Below are positions 34,801-45,640 of a DNA stretch of 64,000 bases, piece by piece. Below the pieces are notes generated by a model. The model did not search any database, was not told the DNA's origin, and saw only the letters and a list, made by a program, of their open reading frames with translations. This DNA comes from Margaritifera margaritifera (taxonomy: Eukaryota > Mollusca > Bivalvia > Unionida > Margaritiferidae). How positions within the stretch are numbered: position 1 is the first letter of the stretch; each line of letters begins with the position of its first letter. Location: positions 1,402,501-1,466,500 of the forward strand of contig JAQPZY010001490.1 in NCBI GenBank assembly GCA_029931535.1, given 5' to 3'. The position numbers were made by a program, and so were the translations under genes.

Positions 34801-35500
34801 AAAACTTCATCTTCTCAAATCATTTTCAAAAGTCAGCCTGTCAAAGATTGTTTTGATGCATGTCACTGATATCAAGGTGATGTGGTGATAATTGTTAAGC
34901 AAATGGATAAAACAAATGCTCTCAAATCCTTAAATTGTGAGTATAAATAAATCATTACAAACAGTCTAGCTTTTATTATTGTTGATGTACATGTAGTTGA
35001 AGAGATGAGTCTGCTACTTTATTGTATCAAGGCAGAACAAGGAAACTTTACAAAGTTTCATTTTACAGTTCAAGGTGTTACACCTTAACATTTCTCTCCA
35101 TCGTGAAAAACTAGCTCTTTCCAAAACCATTATAAATTGATCTGTTTTATAATCTATATACATGTACATGTATATCTCTGTCTTTGCTTTTCTTACTACA
35201 GTACAGCTCACATGATTTTTTGTTTCTCCAAGCATTGTGGAATGGGGTGGAGAGAGCATGGGGAGGATTAAGAAAAAGTCCCTTCATCATCTGCCTGCGC
35301 GTGCTGAGGGCTTCTCATGGAGAATAGCTCTGAATACCACGCTTTCTGGCAGAGTCGCATCAGATGATCGTCATGGAATGGATACGGTGTTGAAATAGTC
35401 CGTGTGATTTACTGTTTATGACCCCAGCAAGCATGCTGTAAGGAGTTTTATTGAGAGATGGAGAGAGCACAGTGGGACACTGAGTTGTCAACATTGCTGC
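34801..35500. other. Non-coding stretch
   Basis: The part at 35230-35400 is richer in G+C than its flanks but has no frame or splice pair that I can support on either strand. Confidence 0.35.
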
Positions 35501-35507
35501 CCTTATC

Positions 35508-35795
35508 AGGACAGAATTATCCATCTACAGCAGTCCATAATCACTCTAATATACATGTAGCTTAACATGTCATAATGAGCACCATAATAAAAACAATCGT
35601 TATCGAGACGGATTTACTGGTCTGCATTAGCCCGTGATAACCACTCTAATATCAAACTATTACATGTAACTTAACGTGTCATAACAACCATCATATAATA
35701 AAAAAATATCATTATCGGGACAGAATTATTGGTCTATAGCAACCCATAATAAGCACTCTAATATCAAACTGTTACATTCAGCTTAAATTTAAGAT
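35508..35795 (+). repeat. ~117-bp tandem repeat, about 2.5 copies
   Basis: GGACAGAATTAT, CACTCTAATAT, TTACATGTAGCTTAAC / AACTTAACGTGTCATAA, CAATCGTTATCGAGACGG / ATATCATTATCGGGACAG recur in order at 35510, 35605 and 35720. Confidence 0.8.
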
Positions 35796-36006
35796 TGTCC
35801 CATGGCTTTGCAAGTTATGGGTCATAAAAAATTAATTCAATATCTTGCAACCCAGTCTCCAGCTTCAGAGATGTCTCTGGGTTTTGGCACAAGACTTGTT
35901 GGACCCTGATTATATAAGGATTAATTACTTCTACAGGTTAAATTTTGATAGCATTGTCTGTTTTTTTTATGGATAATGGTAATGAAATGCTTGTTTTTAT
36001 TTTCAG

Positions 36007-36135
36007 GTTAAGAAAAAACAAAACAAAAAACGAACTCTGGTGGTATTTGTTACTGTTATCACCTGGACATTGTGAAGGTTTCATTTCAAAGGATAGTGGA
36101 TTACTTTCGCAAACAGGATTTGTCTACTCTGGCAG
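36007..36135 (+). CDS. Candidate 129-bp internal exon
   Basis: Acceptor TTTTTATTTTCAG and donor CTGGCAG/GTAATG. One frame is open for 42 codons: it starts LRKNKTKNELWWYLLLLSPG, goes on HCEGFISKDSGLLSQ and ends TGFVYSG, with two bases left at the donor. Not recognised. Its entry phase would fit the exit phase of the candidate at 33047-33146, but that one overlaps the gag relic. Confidence 0.25.
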
Positions 36136-36223
36136 GTAATGCATTATGTATACATTTACCTCAAACAAATCACATCTTGTTAAGGGCAATGACTACTGAA
36201 TGATTCATTGCAAACGTCTCAGG

Positions 36224-36440
36224 TACCATATGTACTCATAAGTTGAGTCCAACTTCAAACTGCACAGAGCCAGATCTGCCATTGCATAATGCACTGGCAG
36301 ATTTGGGTCTATGCAGTTTGTTAGGAGTAAACAGTAGAACCAACAATATAGATCTTCATCTGCCGGTGCATTATGCAACAGCAGATCAGGGTCTGTGTTG
36401 CTTGCAGTTGCACTCAACTTATAAGCAAGTATATATGGTA
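36224..36440 (+). mobile_element. Double-hairpin MITE, copy 1
   Basis: Outer inverted repeats TACCATATGTACTCATAAGT and, at the right, ACTTATAAGCAAGTATATAT then GGTA. Inside are two hairpins side by side. The first has stem AAACTGCACAGAGCCAGATC (36257-) and its partner GATTTGGGTCTATGCAGTTT (to 36319), around a loop centred on GCATAATGC. The second has stem CAATATAGATCTTCATCTGC and partner GCAGATCAGGGTCTGTGTTG. The two hairpins are also related to each other in sequence. Members occur at 44166, 48512 and 63190. The outermost TA could be the target duplication, as in mariner-type MITEs. The 68-codon frame here is an artefact. Confidence 0.85.
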
Positions 36441-37430
36441 ACGATATAAGAATTGTCAACTGCATAAAACTTGTAAACTAAAGTATTACATCAGCTCCAT
36501 GCTTTAAGATGCTAAATGCAGAAATATAATTATTCAGGCTTTAAATCAAATTTGTATTTAAGTACAAGTACAGTATTATGAGTTATGGTACAGGCCACTG
36601 ACATTTCTTAGATGATATGACTGCTTTTTGAATCACTCAGTCCAGAATAACTTAGAAGGTGGAGCCCAAAATCTGTACTCTAGTGTTGTTCCAGGTTTTG
36701 GAACTTAGCATACAGTGGTAAGCTCCACCCCCATCACCGTTTATCCCATGCAGTGAAAGGCTGGTGATGCTAAATAGGCATGGGAGGAATGAAAGGGTCA
36801 AGTTGAACATTAAAGCTGGAATTCACCCATCATAAAACACATTTCAGCAATGAAAAGCAATGAACTCTAATCCTAACATCAACCTTGTAGTAATTGATTA
36901 AAACAAATACATTGCGACATTGAGAGAGACAGACATATGCGACATTGAGATAGACAGACATATGGTGACATATGCATTCGGTATTCAAAGACAATGATGG
37001 GAAAAGACAACAAATTTGGTAACTTTTCATATACATGTATTAACTTTATTTTGAAAACATTTAGCATCTATTTGAAAATCACAATCTGTGAATTTCAAAA
37101 TAGTGAACAAAAAGAATTGTAAGATGCTGTCAAGTCTTATAAAATGAATATGTGACACTGCATTTACATTACAGCATCTGCATATGTTTATATAATATTC
37201 GGTTACAAATAGCCAAGTTACTAAGAAAACTTCTGTTCTTACATGTACCAGAAAGAATAAAATATCCGTAAAAATCCACACACAGATAATATCCTGCAAA
37301 ATTAACTTGCAATTATCACCATCAGAATTATTAAAAGGAAGACAAATCCATAGATTAAGTGCAACCAGTGCCTGCATTTTCCATCATTCCTTTGTGAGTA
37401 CATGTGCATGTCCCATTCTTCTTTTCATTT
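36441..37430. other. Non-coding stretch
   Basis: Contains a 35-bp near-exact direct duplication at 36910-36965 (TGCGACATTGAGA-AGACAGACATATG) and little else that I can name. Confidence 0.4.
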
Positions 37431-37436
37431 TTACAA

Positions 37437-37600
37437 TGTAGCTCTACTGGTCGTCTCTGTTGTCTGTCATCCATCTCTCTGTTAAGGACAAGTTTGTTAT
37501 CGCTATTAATCCTAAACTACTTGGAGGATTGCCTTGAAACTTTACACACACATTCATCCAATGGTCTAGGTGGTGCCTCTTGGACATCTGATAGTTGAGC
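37437..37600 (+). repeat. Solo left end of the satellite-bearing element
   Basis: TAGCTCTACTGGTCGTCTCT then TTGTTATCGCT, CCTAAACTACTTGGAGGATT and TTTACACACACATTCATCCA-type text match 18103-18250 without the following satellite array. Confidence 0.75.
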
Positions 37601-38100
37601 ACAATACTGTACCTCACCAGACAACACTATAGGAGAATAGTTCCCTTGGGAGAAGGCAGTAATAGAATACTGGTCTCCATGTTCTGATGGAGGTAGACTG
37701 ACTGCATAATGATGTCACCAATGTATATGTACATGTGTAAGCTAATGTGGCCGTTTACAACTGTTGCCCAACTGAGTTGATGATCAGAACGACTTGTTAC
37801 TATATATTCATCCTAATACAACAGGTAAAAACAATATTATTATTGTTAAAAATACCACTATTGCATATTTTATCCCAAGTAGCTCCGTTCGTTTGACAAA
37901 AGCTTGTTAAAAGAATATTTTGTGCATTTCACCTGTACTTACATGTTCATCTGTATTATTGTCAGTGTTTTTCTGTTCATCTCCTTCATTTAACATTAGT
38001 AGGGTGATATGTTTGATAATTTTTTATAATTAATACAATTAAGACAAATTTATGATATTACTTCTCATTGGGAAAAGTTTTGACCATCTTTACAGGGACT
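37601..38100. other. Non-coding stretch
   Basis: No exon or repeat seen. Confidence 0.4.
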
Positions 38101-38106
38101 GCACAG

Positions 38107-38342
38107 TTAGATTTGAATACCATTTTCATTGGTTTCTTTGGCAGAAACACAACAATATTTAGAATCTGAATTGCTTTCTACATTGTTGAACACTATACGT
38201 GGTTTGTACAACCTTGAAAATCCTTGAATTTGAGGGGTTGCCTTGGAAACACCTTCAATCTTAAAATGATTGGTTTTATCCATGAAAAGTGATTTTGTTG
38301 AAAAACTTGATTGATTTTTTTCCAAGAACTCGCTGAATTTGT
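38107..38342 (-). CDS. Candidate terminal coding exon, unknown protein
   Basis: On the minus strand a good acceptor (TTAATGTTTTGTATTCCATCAG) is followed by two completing bases and 77 codons to a TAA at 38107-38109. The frame includes KFSEFLEKNQSSFSTKSLF, then MDKTNHFKIEGVSKATPQIQ, GFSRLYKPRIVFNNVE and CCVSAKETNENGIQI. Amino-acid use is varied and protein-like, and this is the only open frame of the segment. I do not recognise it. Its entry phase fits the exit phase of the candidate exon at 39450-39511, which would lie one intron upstream. A decayed transposon ORF is the alternative. Confidence 0.4.
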
Positions 38343-38344
38343 CT

Positions 38345-39185
38345 GATGGAATACAAAACATTAAAATTGAATAAAATATCACTTTTTAAATTCAGACTAT
38401 TTTTTATTTAAATATTTTCCCAAAATAATAAATGAATAAATAAATAAAATGGGATAAAACTGGATTGATCAAATGACACACAACATGGGTATTTATTAGA
38501 TGGAGTTGCATCTCTTTGCTGTAGGGTGTTCTAGTTAGTTATGTGTTTTTTTAAAAAATACTTTTGTACATGTTTATGCAGTGATAAAGAAAGCCACATG
38601 AAAAAATACCCCTAGATGGAAAAAGCTCAATTTCCATAAGAAAAAATGCCCCTTAAAAAAGTTTTTGAAATTCTTAAAAATCAGATCACTGAGACTGTAT
38701 TTAACCATGCTATAAAAAATACAAAATCAGACTAGAGATGCATTAATTTCATCATTTAGCACTTAAAAATCACTTTGTATTATCGGTGTGGTGAGACTGA
38801 ATCATTGTGTAAGCTTACCTCCCAAACAGTCCCATAATGCAACTGCATGTAGTGTTTATTTACACGCATAATATAATAGTGATTTTGGTCAATACAGTAT
38901 GTCCATATTGTAATTACAGTTGAACTTCGAAAACTATTATCTGCAGACAATCTAACAATCTACCAAAACTTTACACACATAATGTAATAGTGACCACAAA
39001 ACTTTTTATGCATAATGTGCATCAGTAGATGACCTGATTATATTTTTATGCCAGTTATAGCAGTTTTTCCCGTTTAGTTTTGAATTTTTTGGGACATGGA
39101 CCTTATTTTGTCTGCATTGGGGGCATACGTTGTTTCCAAACACAAATCTATTTTTTCCATTCGTGATAAGATCAGGTGCCCAACC
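38345..39185. other. Non-coding stretch
   Basis: AT-rich, no gene recognised. A donor-like CTTAC on the minus strand near 38818 has no acceptor partner that I can support. Confidence 0.4.
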
Positions 39186-39189
39186 TAAT

Positions 39190-39325
39190 AAATTTGTCAA
39201 AAATCAGGATTGGGCTTATTATGAGACAAAGATAACCTTATTAAATATTAGCCAAAATTTTGTATAAATGGTGGAGTGGGTGGGCTTATCACCAAATATA
39301 AGTTTATTACTGGATAAATACGGTA
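39190..39325 (+). repeat. Dispersed repeat with GGTGGGCTTAT motif, copy 1
   Basis: ATAAATTTGTCAAAAATCAG, GGCTTATTA, CAAAGATA, ATTTTGTATAAATGGTGGAG and TGGGTGGGCTTATCA match 58710-58860 in the same order and orientation. Confidence 0.75.
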
Positions 39326-39449
39326 AGCATAAATTTGATTGAATATAGTAGTGTTGCTTATAGTATGGTCTTTATCACTAGTTTGATGTTATGATTGAGA
39401 TGTTCAGTCATGCTGGGGTCTGATTCACATTTCTGGCTGCAATACTTAC

Positions 39450-39511
39450 AGCAGAGAACCATAATTGATTGGATTTTCAGGGCAGATGTTGGGTTGAAAG
39501 AATGGTCACTT
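39450..39511 (-). CDS. Candidate 62-bp internal exon
   Basis: Minus strand: acceptor GGGGGTATTATTTAG, then one base, 20 codons (SDHSFNPTSALKIQSIMVLC) and one base before the donor GTAAGTATTG. Spliced to the exon at 38107-38342 the frame would stay open. Read through the donor, the frame also stays open and reads CCKYCSQKCESDPSMTEHLN, a faint zinc-finger-like pattern, so an unspliced relic is equally possible. Confidence 0.2.
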
Positions 39512-39801
39512 CTAAATAATACCCCCAAAAAATCATTTACATTGTACACGAAGCCCTAACCAGTATTGACCCTGTAATTCAGAATTATACCAACCACCAG
39601 CCTCTGGCGCATTTTATGGGCTGTTGGCTACCATTGTAAATTACAATTCTCATAACAGTGAGGCTTCTGATTAATTTAATCTGCAGATGGGCAGTATTGT
39701 TTTATGTGGTTGTTCTTGAAAACATTGTTATCACACAGCTTCAACATTTATGAATTTTATAGTACAAAACATCATGCCAAGAGTGTATTCATACCATTAT
39801 T

Positions 39802-40030
39802 GGGAGCTGCGGTAGCTCATTGGTTAGTGTGCCAGACTCTTGACTGAAAGGGTGCGGGTTTGAATCTTACCATTGGATCAGTCCTGGTCGGCTACCATGG
39901 TGTGCCCTTGAGCAAGGGATTTTACTCCAATTGCCTGGACACTTAAATACCTACTTTTTGTAGCTGTCTTATAAAACACCAAAATCAAACCAAAACTGAT
40001 CCACACTATCACTGACATACACTGTAATGC
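39802..40030 (+). mobile_element. tRNA-derived SINE
   Basis: The head GGTAGCTCATTGGTTAGTGT is an A box (RNA polymerase III promoter) and GCGGGTTTGAATCTT, 45 bp later, a B box. The anticodon-arm part between them is tRNA-like but not foldable as an intact gene. After it comes GTGTGCCCTTGAGCAAGGGA, a central core motif I associate with widespread animal SINE core domains, then ACTCCAATTGCC. The 3' end is unclear; TAAAACACC repeats suggest a short tail. No target duplication found by eye. Confidence 0.65.
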
Positions 40031-40039
40031 CGAGCAACT

Positions 40040-40600
40040 TAAGCTGTACATTTAACAATAACATGGAGTTGAATGAAGTTTAATCTGATACATTTGTATC
40101 TTATATAATGCAAGATACATGTACCGAGCTTGTGTTTATCATTACAATTTTGAAATATTTTGTAAAATATTTTGTTCAGGTATCTTTTGAGAAAAAAGAT
40201 ATAGAACAATTCTGGGCTACCTGACTTCAACACATGGTACCCCAGACTTTGCATTCTGCTAGCCCCTGGGCTTGGGCTCAAGATTTGTCAGACCTTGTTA
40301 CATGAACATTGATTTGAGAATCATGTACTTAGGATTGATCTCTGTCTAACTATCTTAATGTCAGTGTTACATTGCCCATCATAACTGCAAGTACAACTCT
40401 GCTAATGAATAACCTTATTTACATAAGGAATTTTCCTCCCAGATCTTGCAGCCATGGGCCTTTACAATATGTGCAGTAGAATTATTCCTCTCCAGATTAA
40501 ATACAGACAAGCAGTCATTTACCATTGATTAATTGATCTGCCTGGTTTTGGTTCCAAGTCAAGAGGCAATAGAGTGAGTGGAGTTGTTTGCTTTCATCTT
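40040..40600. other. Non-coding stretch
   Basis: No exon or element end seen. A minus-strand frame at 40039-40281 has no supporting signals. Confidence 0.4.
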
Positions 40601-40602
40601 GT

Positions 40603-40604
<2 letters not shown>

Positions 40605-40690
<86 letters not shown>
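40605..40690. repeat. (AT)43 microsatellite
   Basis: 86 bp of uninterrupted AT dinucleotide, the longest in the window; fully self-complementary and able to extrude as a cruciform. Confidence 0.97.
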
Positions 40691-40693
<3 letters not shown>

Positions 40694-40699
40694 AGATCA

Positions 40700-41340
40700 G
40701 TCTCTATTGTACCTTGTTCTTAATGTTTATTTGCTTTGTACTTGTATGATTACAGTATATCTAAATTTTTTAAAGGCTGGGAAGATTTCTGTAATGTCTT
40801 TGGGTTATAACAGTTTTTTATTTTGCTTGAAATGGAGATTTTCATTAAATTTTACTAAAATCAATGGTGACAAAATATGCTGTCTGCAGCCTGGGACAAG
40901 AAAATGTTATGCTGGGCAAATAAAATTTTATGTTACTTGCTCATAACTTTATATAGAATACAAAGAAAAAATCTCAGCTCTTGATTCCAGGCTACTATTT
41001 AAAAAAAATGAATTTTTCCAGCCTATTAAAATTAAAAATTTTCTGAATATTCTTGATATGATTATGTGCAAGTGTTAGAGATCTGCCATCTGCAGGGGAA
41101 CAAATTCTTGTAAAAGGTTGTACATATATTTTGGACATATTTGGTTTGTCTTTCTCTTTGACCATAGCTCAGGTTGATTAGAGAAATAAGATGTTTGCAT
41201 GTAGCTTTGCAAATAAAAAGGACATAGTCAAACCTGTCAATAGCAGCCACCCATGGGAAAAGGCCAAACTGGCCTTTGTACACAGGTGACCTCTATATGC
41301 AGGTTCATCTTTAAAACTTATTTTTGGACATATACCCTGC
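40700..41340. other. Non-coding stretch
   Basis: Nothing recognised. Confidence 0.4.
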
Positions 41341-41351
41341 ACTGAATATCA

Positions 41352-41369
41352 TTATCGTTATTATTATTA

Positions 41370-41407
<38 letters not shown>

Positions 41408-41440
41408 TGTATTTTATTATTATTATTATTATTATTACAT
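41352..41440. repeat. (ATT)n microsatellite, interrupted
   Basis: Two runs of ATT trinucleotides separated by ACCTGTATT. Confidence 0.95.
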
Positions 41441-42400
41441 CATCAACAGATTTAATTTAGTGCACCATTCAGCAGAATCATAAAATACATGTATATGTTG
41501 TTCACTCCCACACTTCTGCTGCACACAAGATTACTCTGTCCTGCTCATTTTAATCCATCCAATAAATTAAATCATCACTTACTCTAAAATAAAATCATTA
41601 ATCTGAGTTTGTTTTATCGACCATGACAAAACACTAATTTTGCTCATCATTGACAGCTTACATGTACACATGACTGAAACTGAGGACTGACTCTGTTTGG
41701 CTAACTTGGATAATTAGGCTTAGAAACAGCTGTCCATACATCAAACAATATATGGATTAACCAGCTGCTCAACTCACCGAGATCAAAAGATGGTCGGCTT
41801 ATGTGAGAGAGAATGAAAAGTAGCCTATGTGGTTATTGTTGGTAACACATGAACCAAAATTCCACCTGCCTTTACAGACCAGTTCTTAAATTTTTTATGA
41901 CCCCTGGCACTAATGAAAAGGGATGTAACTCATATCTCTCTTCAAAGATAAACTTTTTCCATCAGAGATAGCTTTGATTTACAAGCAAATCAAAGAAGAC
42001 ATGGAACTATACCTGTGACACTGGCAGAAAAGGTGACATTTCTGCTGCGACTACATTGCTGCTTTTCCCACCACCATCCAGCAAACAAATTGCTTCAACC
42101 TTCTCAACTAATGATAAAAACCACATCACTTTAAATTTTACTAACACTGACAGTGTGACTGGAGTATAGTGAGTACAAGTGAAACAAGAAACATTTGCAC
42201 ATCAATTCACATGGCATGTATTTAAACAATGCCTTCCTTATGAAGCAAAAGTTAACTTTGCATACACTGAGCAGTCACTGTCAGTATACTCCAGTGACCA
42301 CTTAAAGCATTGAGAAACAATTATTTGGTTAGGAGACACTTGGCTGCAGATCGTGGAAAGCAGGTAACTGTAATTTATAGGAAATTTGCCTGGAAAGGGG
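41441..42400. other. Non-coding stretch
   Basis: No gene recognised; isolated ACATGTA motifs. Confidence 0.4.

Positions 42401-42401
<1 letters not shown>

Positions 42402-42445
<44 letters not shown>
42402..42445. repeat. Homopolymer of 44 G
   Basis: An unbroken run of 44 guanines after ATTTGCCTGGAAAGGGGC. It gives the poly-Pro frame on the minus strand, which is an artefact. Confidence 0.95.
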
Positions 42446-42447
<2 letters not shown>

Positions 42448-43015
42448 AAAAATTAAAATCGTCATTGAGAACAGGTGATTGCTATATAAAGGTGACCTTT
42501 TGGACAGTTTTTAATGTTCTTTGAAATACATTTTTTTTTTAAATTTCAATATTACCATTCAACTGAAAATAACAAGATACACCTCTCATTCAGTATTAGC
42601 AAACTGAGGAATAGCCAAGAAGAAATAACGATGCCTATTCATTAGCATAGATATATGCATGTCTTAGCATTGAATGGCACCTCGGCACAACAATAGCTAC
42701 ATGGTGCCCATTGAAAGTAATGTTTTACAACATAAAAATGAAGAATTGCACAGAATTTTAAGAAGGTAAATGCTTCATAATAGAGGTAAACATAAAATAC
42801 AACAAGATAAAATATAAAGGTAAAGATGTTAAATTTCTGTACAAGGTATACCTATTAGCATTGAATTTTCTAGATAATTTAACCACATTTTGAAAAACTA
42901 ATTTCAGTACATAGTTAAAATCCCCCATTCCCCTTGCAAAGAGTGAAAGACTGTGAAGTGATAATTTGATTTTGTACAGTAAGTGAAATGCCTAGGTGTC
43001 ATACTATCAGTGAAA
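42446..43015. other. Non-coding stretch
   Basis: AT-rich, nothing recognised. Confidence 0.4.
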
Positions 43016-43019
43016 CAGT

Positions 43020-43660
43020 TACATTTCGATAGTCTGAAGGTTCATTGGTCGGAAGGTTCTATGGTATAAAAGAAAGGTTCACTGTTTCAAAGGTTCGTTG
43101 ATTCGAATAGTCATCAGTCCAAAAGAGGGGCTTAATGACGCTAAGGTTCAGTGGTCCTAAGGTGCGTTAGTCCAAAGGTTCATTGGTTCGAAAGAAGGGT
43201 TCAATGTTCCAAAGGCAGAGTGCTCCGAAGGTGCATTAGTCGGAAGGTTCATTGGTCAGAAAGAAGGGTTCGATAGTTCAAAGGTGTGTTAGTCCGAAGA
43301 TTCAAATGGAATGAAAGAATGGAAATATTGAATGTTCGAACCAGTGAACCCATTTTCAAACACTTTCGGACTTGTGAAACTTTTTTCAAATATTTTTGGA
43401 CTAATAAAACTTCGGACCAATGAACCCCTTGTCAAAAACCTTCAGACTAACGAACCTCTGAACTTGTGAACCTTTCAACCTTTTCCTTCAAAGTTATAAA
43501 CCATTGGATCAATGGACCTTTGGACAATTGACCCCAATATTCTTCAAACTTGTGAACCTTCAGAACAATGGAACTTTGGGCTAAAATGTTCAGAAAATAG
43601 AGCTCTTGTACAAAAATAGTTTGGACTTATAAATCTTTGGACAAATGATCCTTTGGAACA
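43020..43660. mobile_element. Foldback element built of ~17-bp tandem units
   Basis: The left arm (about 43025-43310) is a degenerate head-to-tail array of units of the form AGGTTCATTGGTCCGAA. The right arm (about 43330-43660) is the same array in reverse complement, TTCGGACCAATGAACC and variants. The two arms meet near 43325. Single-stranded, the whole could fold into a ~300-bp stem. No protein frame. This matches the plan of foldback (FB-like) elements, whose long terminal arms are made of short tandem repeats. Confidence 0.75.
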
Positions 43661-43664
43661 TCAA

Positions 43665-44160
43665 GCAGTTACCCAGTGAAACATGCTGCTTCACAATCAG
43701 ACAATCTTGGCACCCAGAGCATGATTATGTAATGATTGACATACTTTGGCATAACATTGGTCCGCAGCCTATCAGGATTTTGAATAAAATACATTTAACA
43801 CTGGTTGGTAGGTTGGTGGAGCATTTCAATTGGTCAATTTTAACTGAAGGAATCTTAGACTGTTGGTTAGACTGTTGTAATTATTGTTGTCCATCAGAGT
43901 ATTGAGGGTGACTTTGGATTTCATTTGCAACATCTTGGACCTTCATGCCAATTGAAAAACACCTTGAATGAAGTAGTATTGATATTGTCATTGGAACCAT
44001 TTGAATCACATCGCTACAACTTGGCTGTGCCCTAAGTGCATGTAAGACGCTATTTTGTTCACATGAGTTAGTGGGAAAGTCTTACAATGTTATGATTCTG
44101 ATTATGTTTGTGAATGGCCAAACTGCCAGCAAATGTACAAAATATGAGCATGCACTGTAT
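43665..44160. other. Non-coding stretch
   Basis: An 86-codon plus-strand frame from 43645 lacks splice signals and a known domain. Confidence 0.35.
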
Positions 44161-44165
44161 TAATC

Positions 44166-44385
44166 TACCATTATACTTGCGTATAAGCCGATACCAACTG
44201 CAAACTGCATAGACCCAGATCTGCCGTTGCATAATGCACCAGCAGATCTGGGTCTATGCAGTTTGTAAGGACTAATCAGTAGAACAAACAACATAGACCC
44301 TGATCTGCCGGCGTATTATGCAACAGCAGATCAGGGTCTATGTTGTTTGCATTTGGACCTGGATTAAAAGCGAGTACATACGGTA
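44166..44385 (+). mobile_element. Double-hairpin MITE, copy 2
   Basis: The best-preserved copy. Ends TACCATTATACTTGCGTATA and AAGCGAGTACATACGGTA. Hairpin 1 pairs GCATAGACCCAGATCTGCC with GCAGATCTGGGTCTATGC around TTGCATAATGCACC. Hairpin 2 pairs ACAACATAGACCCTGATCTG with CAGATCAGGGTCTATGTTGT around CCGGCGTATTATGCAACAG. Confidence 0.9.
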
Positions 44386-45500
44386 GTTAAGTTTATTGAG
44401 AGAATGTTTTTGTCTTGGAAAGTCCAGAGAAGTTGTAATTATCTGAATTTATGACTTACATGTACAAGCTGCTAATCTTATGATGGGAATACAAGTTTTT
44501 ATAATAATAATAAAAACAGAACTGAGTGTAGAAAGAGCCTGAAAATTATGATGATCTGAGGTTGGAGACTGATTTTGTTTTTAGCTGTGGACATGTCATA
44601 TATAACCAGCCTGTCAGACCTTTAATATTTCTTAATTGTTCCATTAAATTCAATAAAACTTTTGCTGTTTATTTCCTTAAAATGTCTGAAAGAGTCATAA
44701 AAGTGCACTGATCCAAGCGAAGTCGTTTGTTCGATTCTGAGACATTACAGGAATTTTTTAGCATGCAGTATATGGCACATCAGTCTAATTTTGATCTTTG
44801 TTCAGCAGATGCTTGTCTTTACTAAACCGCAGCTAAAACTATGCATCTAATGGTTGGTTTTACCAAATTTTGTATGTCAGACTTGGTTGTTGAACCAATG
44901 CTTGATTTGTGTGGAATTGGGCAGTGTAGGGTCCTAGTGGTCCTGGATCAAATTTTCTTTTTGTTATGGACTATTTTTTTTAAAATGGCGCCATAGAGAC
45001 TTGTTACTGTGAATTTATGTATTTTCATTTGTACTGTATCAGTTTTCATGGTTTTTGCAAAAAAATGGTCTTTTCCTCAGTACTTAAATTCATGGATTTG
45101 GGAGGATGGTCATATTATTTCCACAGAAAGAGTCATTGTTCATTGGGTCCCTAATTTTGTGGCTTGTAGCAACCATGAAATTCATGAAAATTGATACACC
45201 ACAAATAAAAGTGAATTTAGGATAAAGTAAAAGTTGTAATCTGGTGGCATACTGTATGTGAATTATCATCAGTGACTAGTGACAATTGACATGGGAAGGA
45301 AATTATACTTCTATTCTACACAAGGCAAACATAGCACCAGGCAAAAATGTGTAAAAAAAATAGGTAATAAACTGCAGATTTTTTGACAGAAGATACATGT
45401 AAATGTCTAGAAATGATAGGCAGGATTTATTCTTGGACATGCCAATTTTGTAAAAAAATCACACCAAAAAATGAATTGAAATCACGAACACCATGCATCA
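44386..45500. other. Non-coding stretch
   Basis: Contains a 61-codon frame at 45009-45194 (with SFPQYLNSWIWEDGHIISTE) whose surrounding text, TTCATGAAAATTGATAC then CACAAATAAA, has the look of a dispersed repeat rather than of an exon. Confidence 0.35.
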
Positions 45501-45504
45501 TATT

Positions 45505-45640
45505 TGCAACCCTTACTTGTATTTCTTTGTTAAATCCATCCTTTGTTTAGAAAATTCTTGCCAATGTTTAATATGGAGGGTGGAATCTCCCCCCATAATT
45601 TTCAGGTTTAGAATAGACCCTGCATATGGATACAATTATC
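45505..45640 (+). repeat. Dispersed repeat, copy 2 of 4
   Basis: TATTTCTTTGTTAAATCC, ATATGGAGGGTGGAATCTCC and TTTAGAATAGACCCTGCATA align with 14370-14462, 48880-49030 and (reverse) 62225-62450. Confidence 0.65.

Noticed and set aside
35230..35400. G+C-richer segment as an exon on either strand
   Set aside because: All frames are interrupted and no matching acceptor/donor pair was found.
36243..36449. 68-codon frame with PDLPLHNALADLG
   Set aside because: It is the translation of a double-hairpin MITE, which also explains similar frames on the opposite strand.
42238..42465. Poly-proline frame on the minus strand
   Set aside because: Translation of the 44-G homopolymer.
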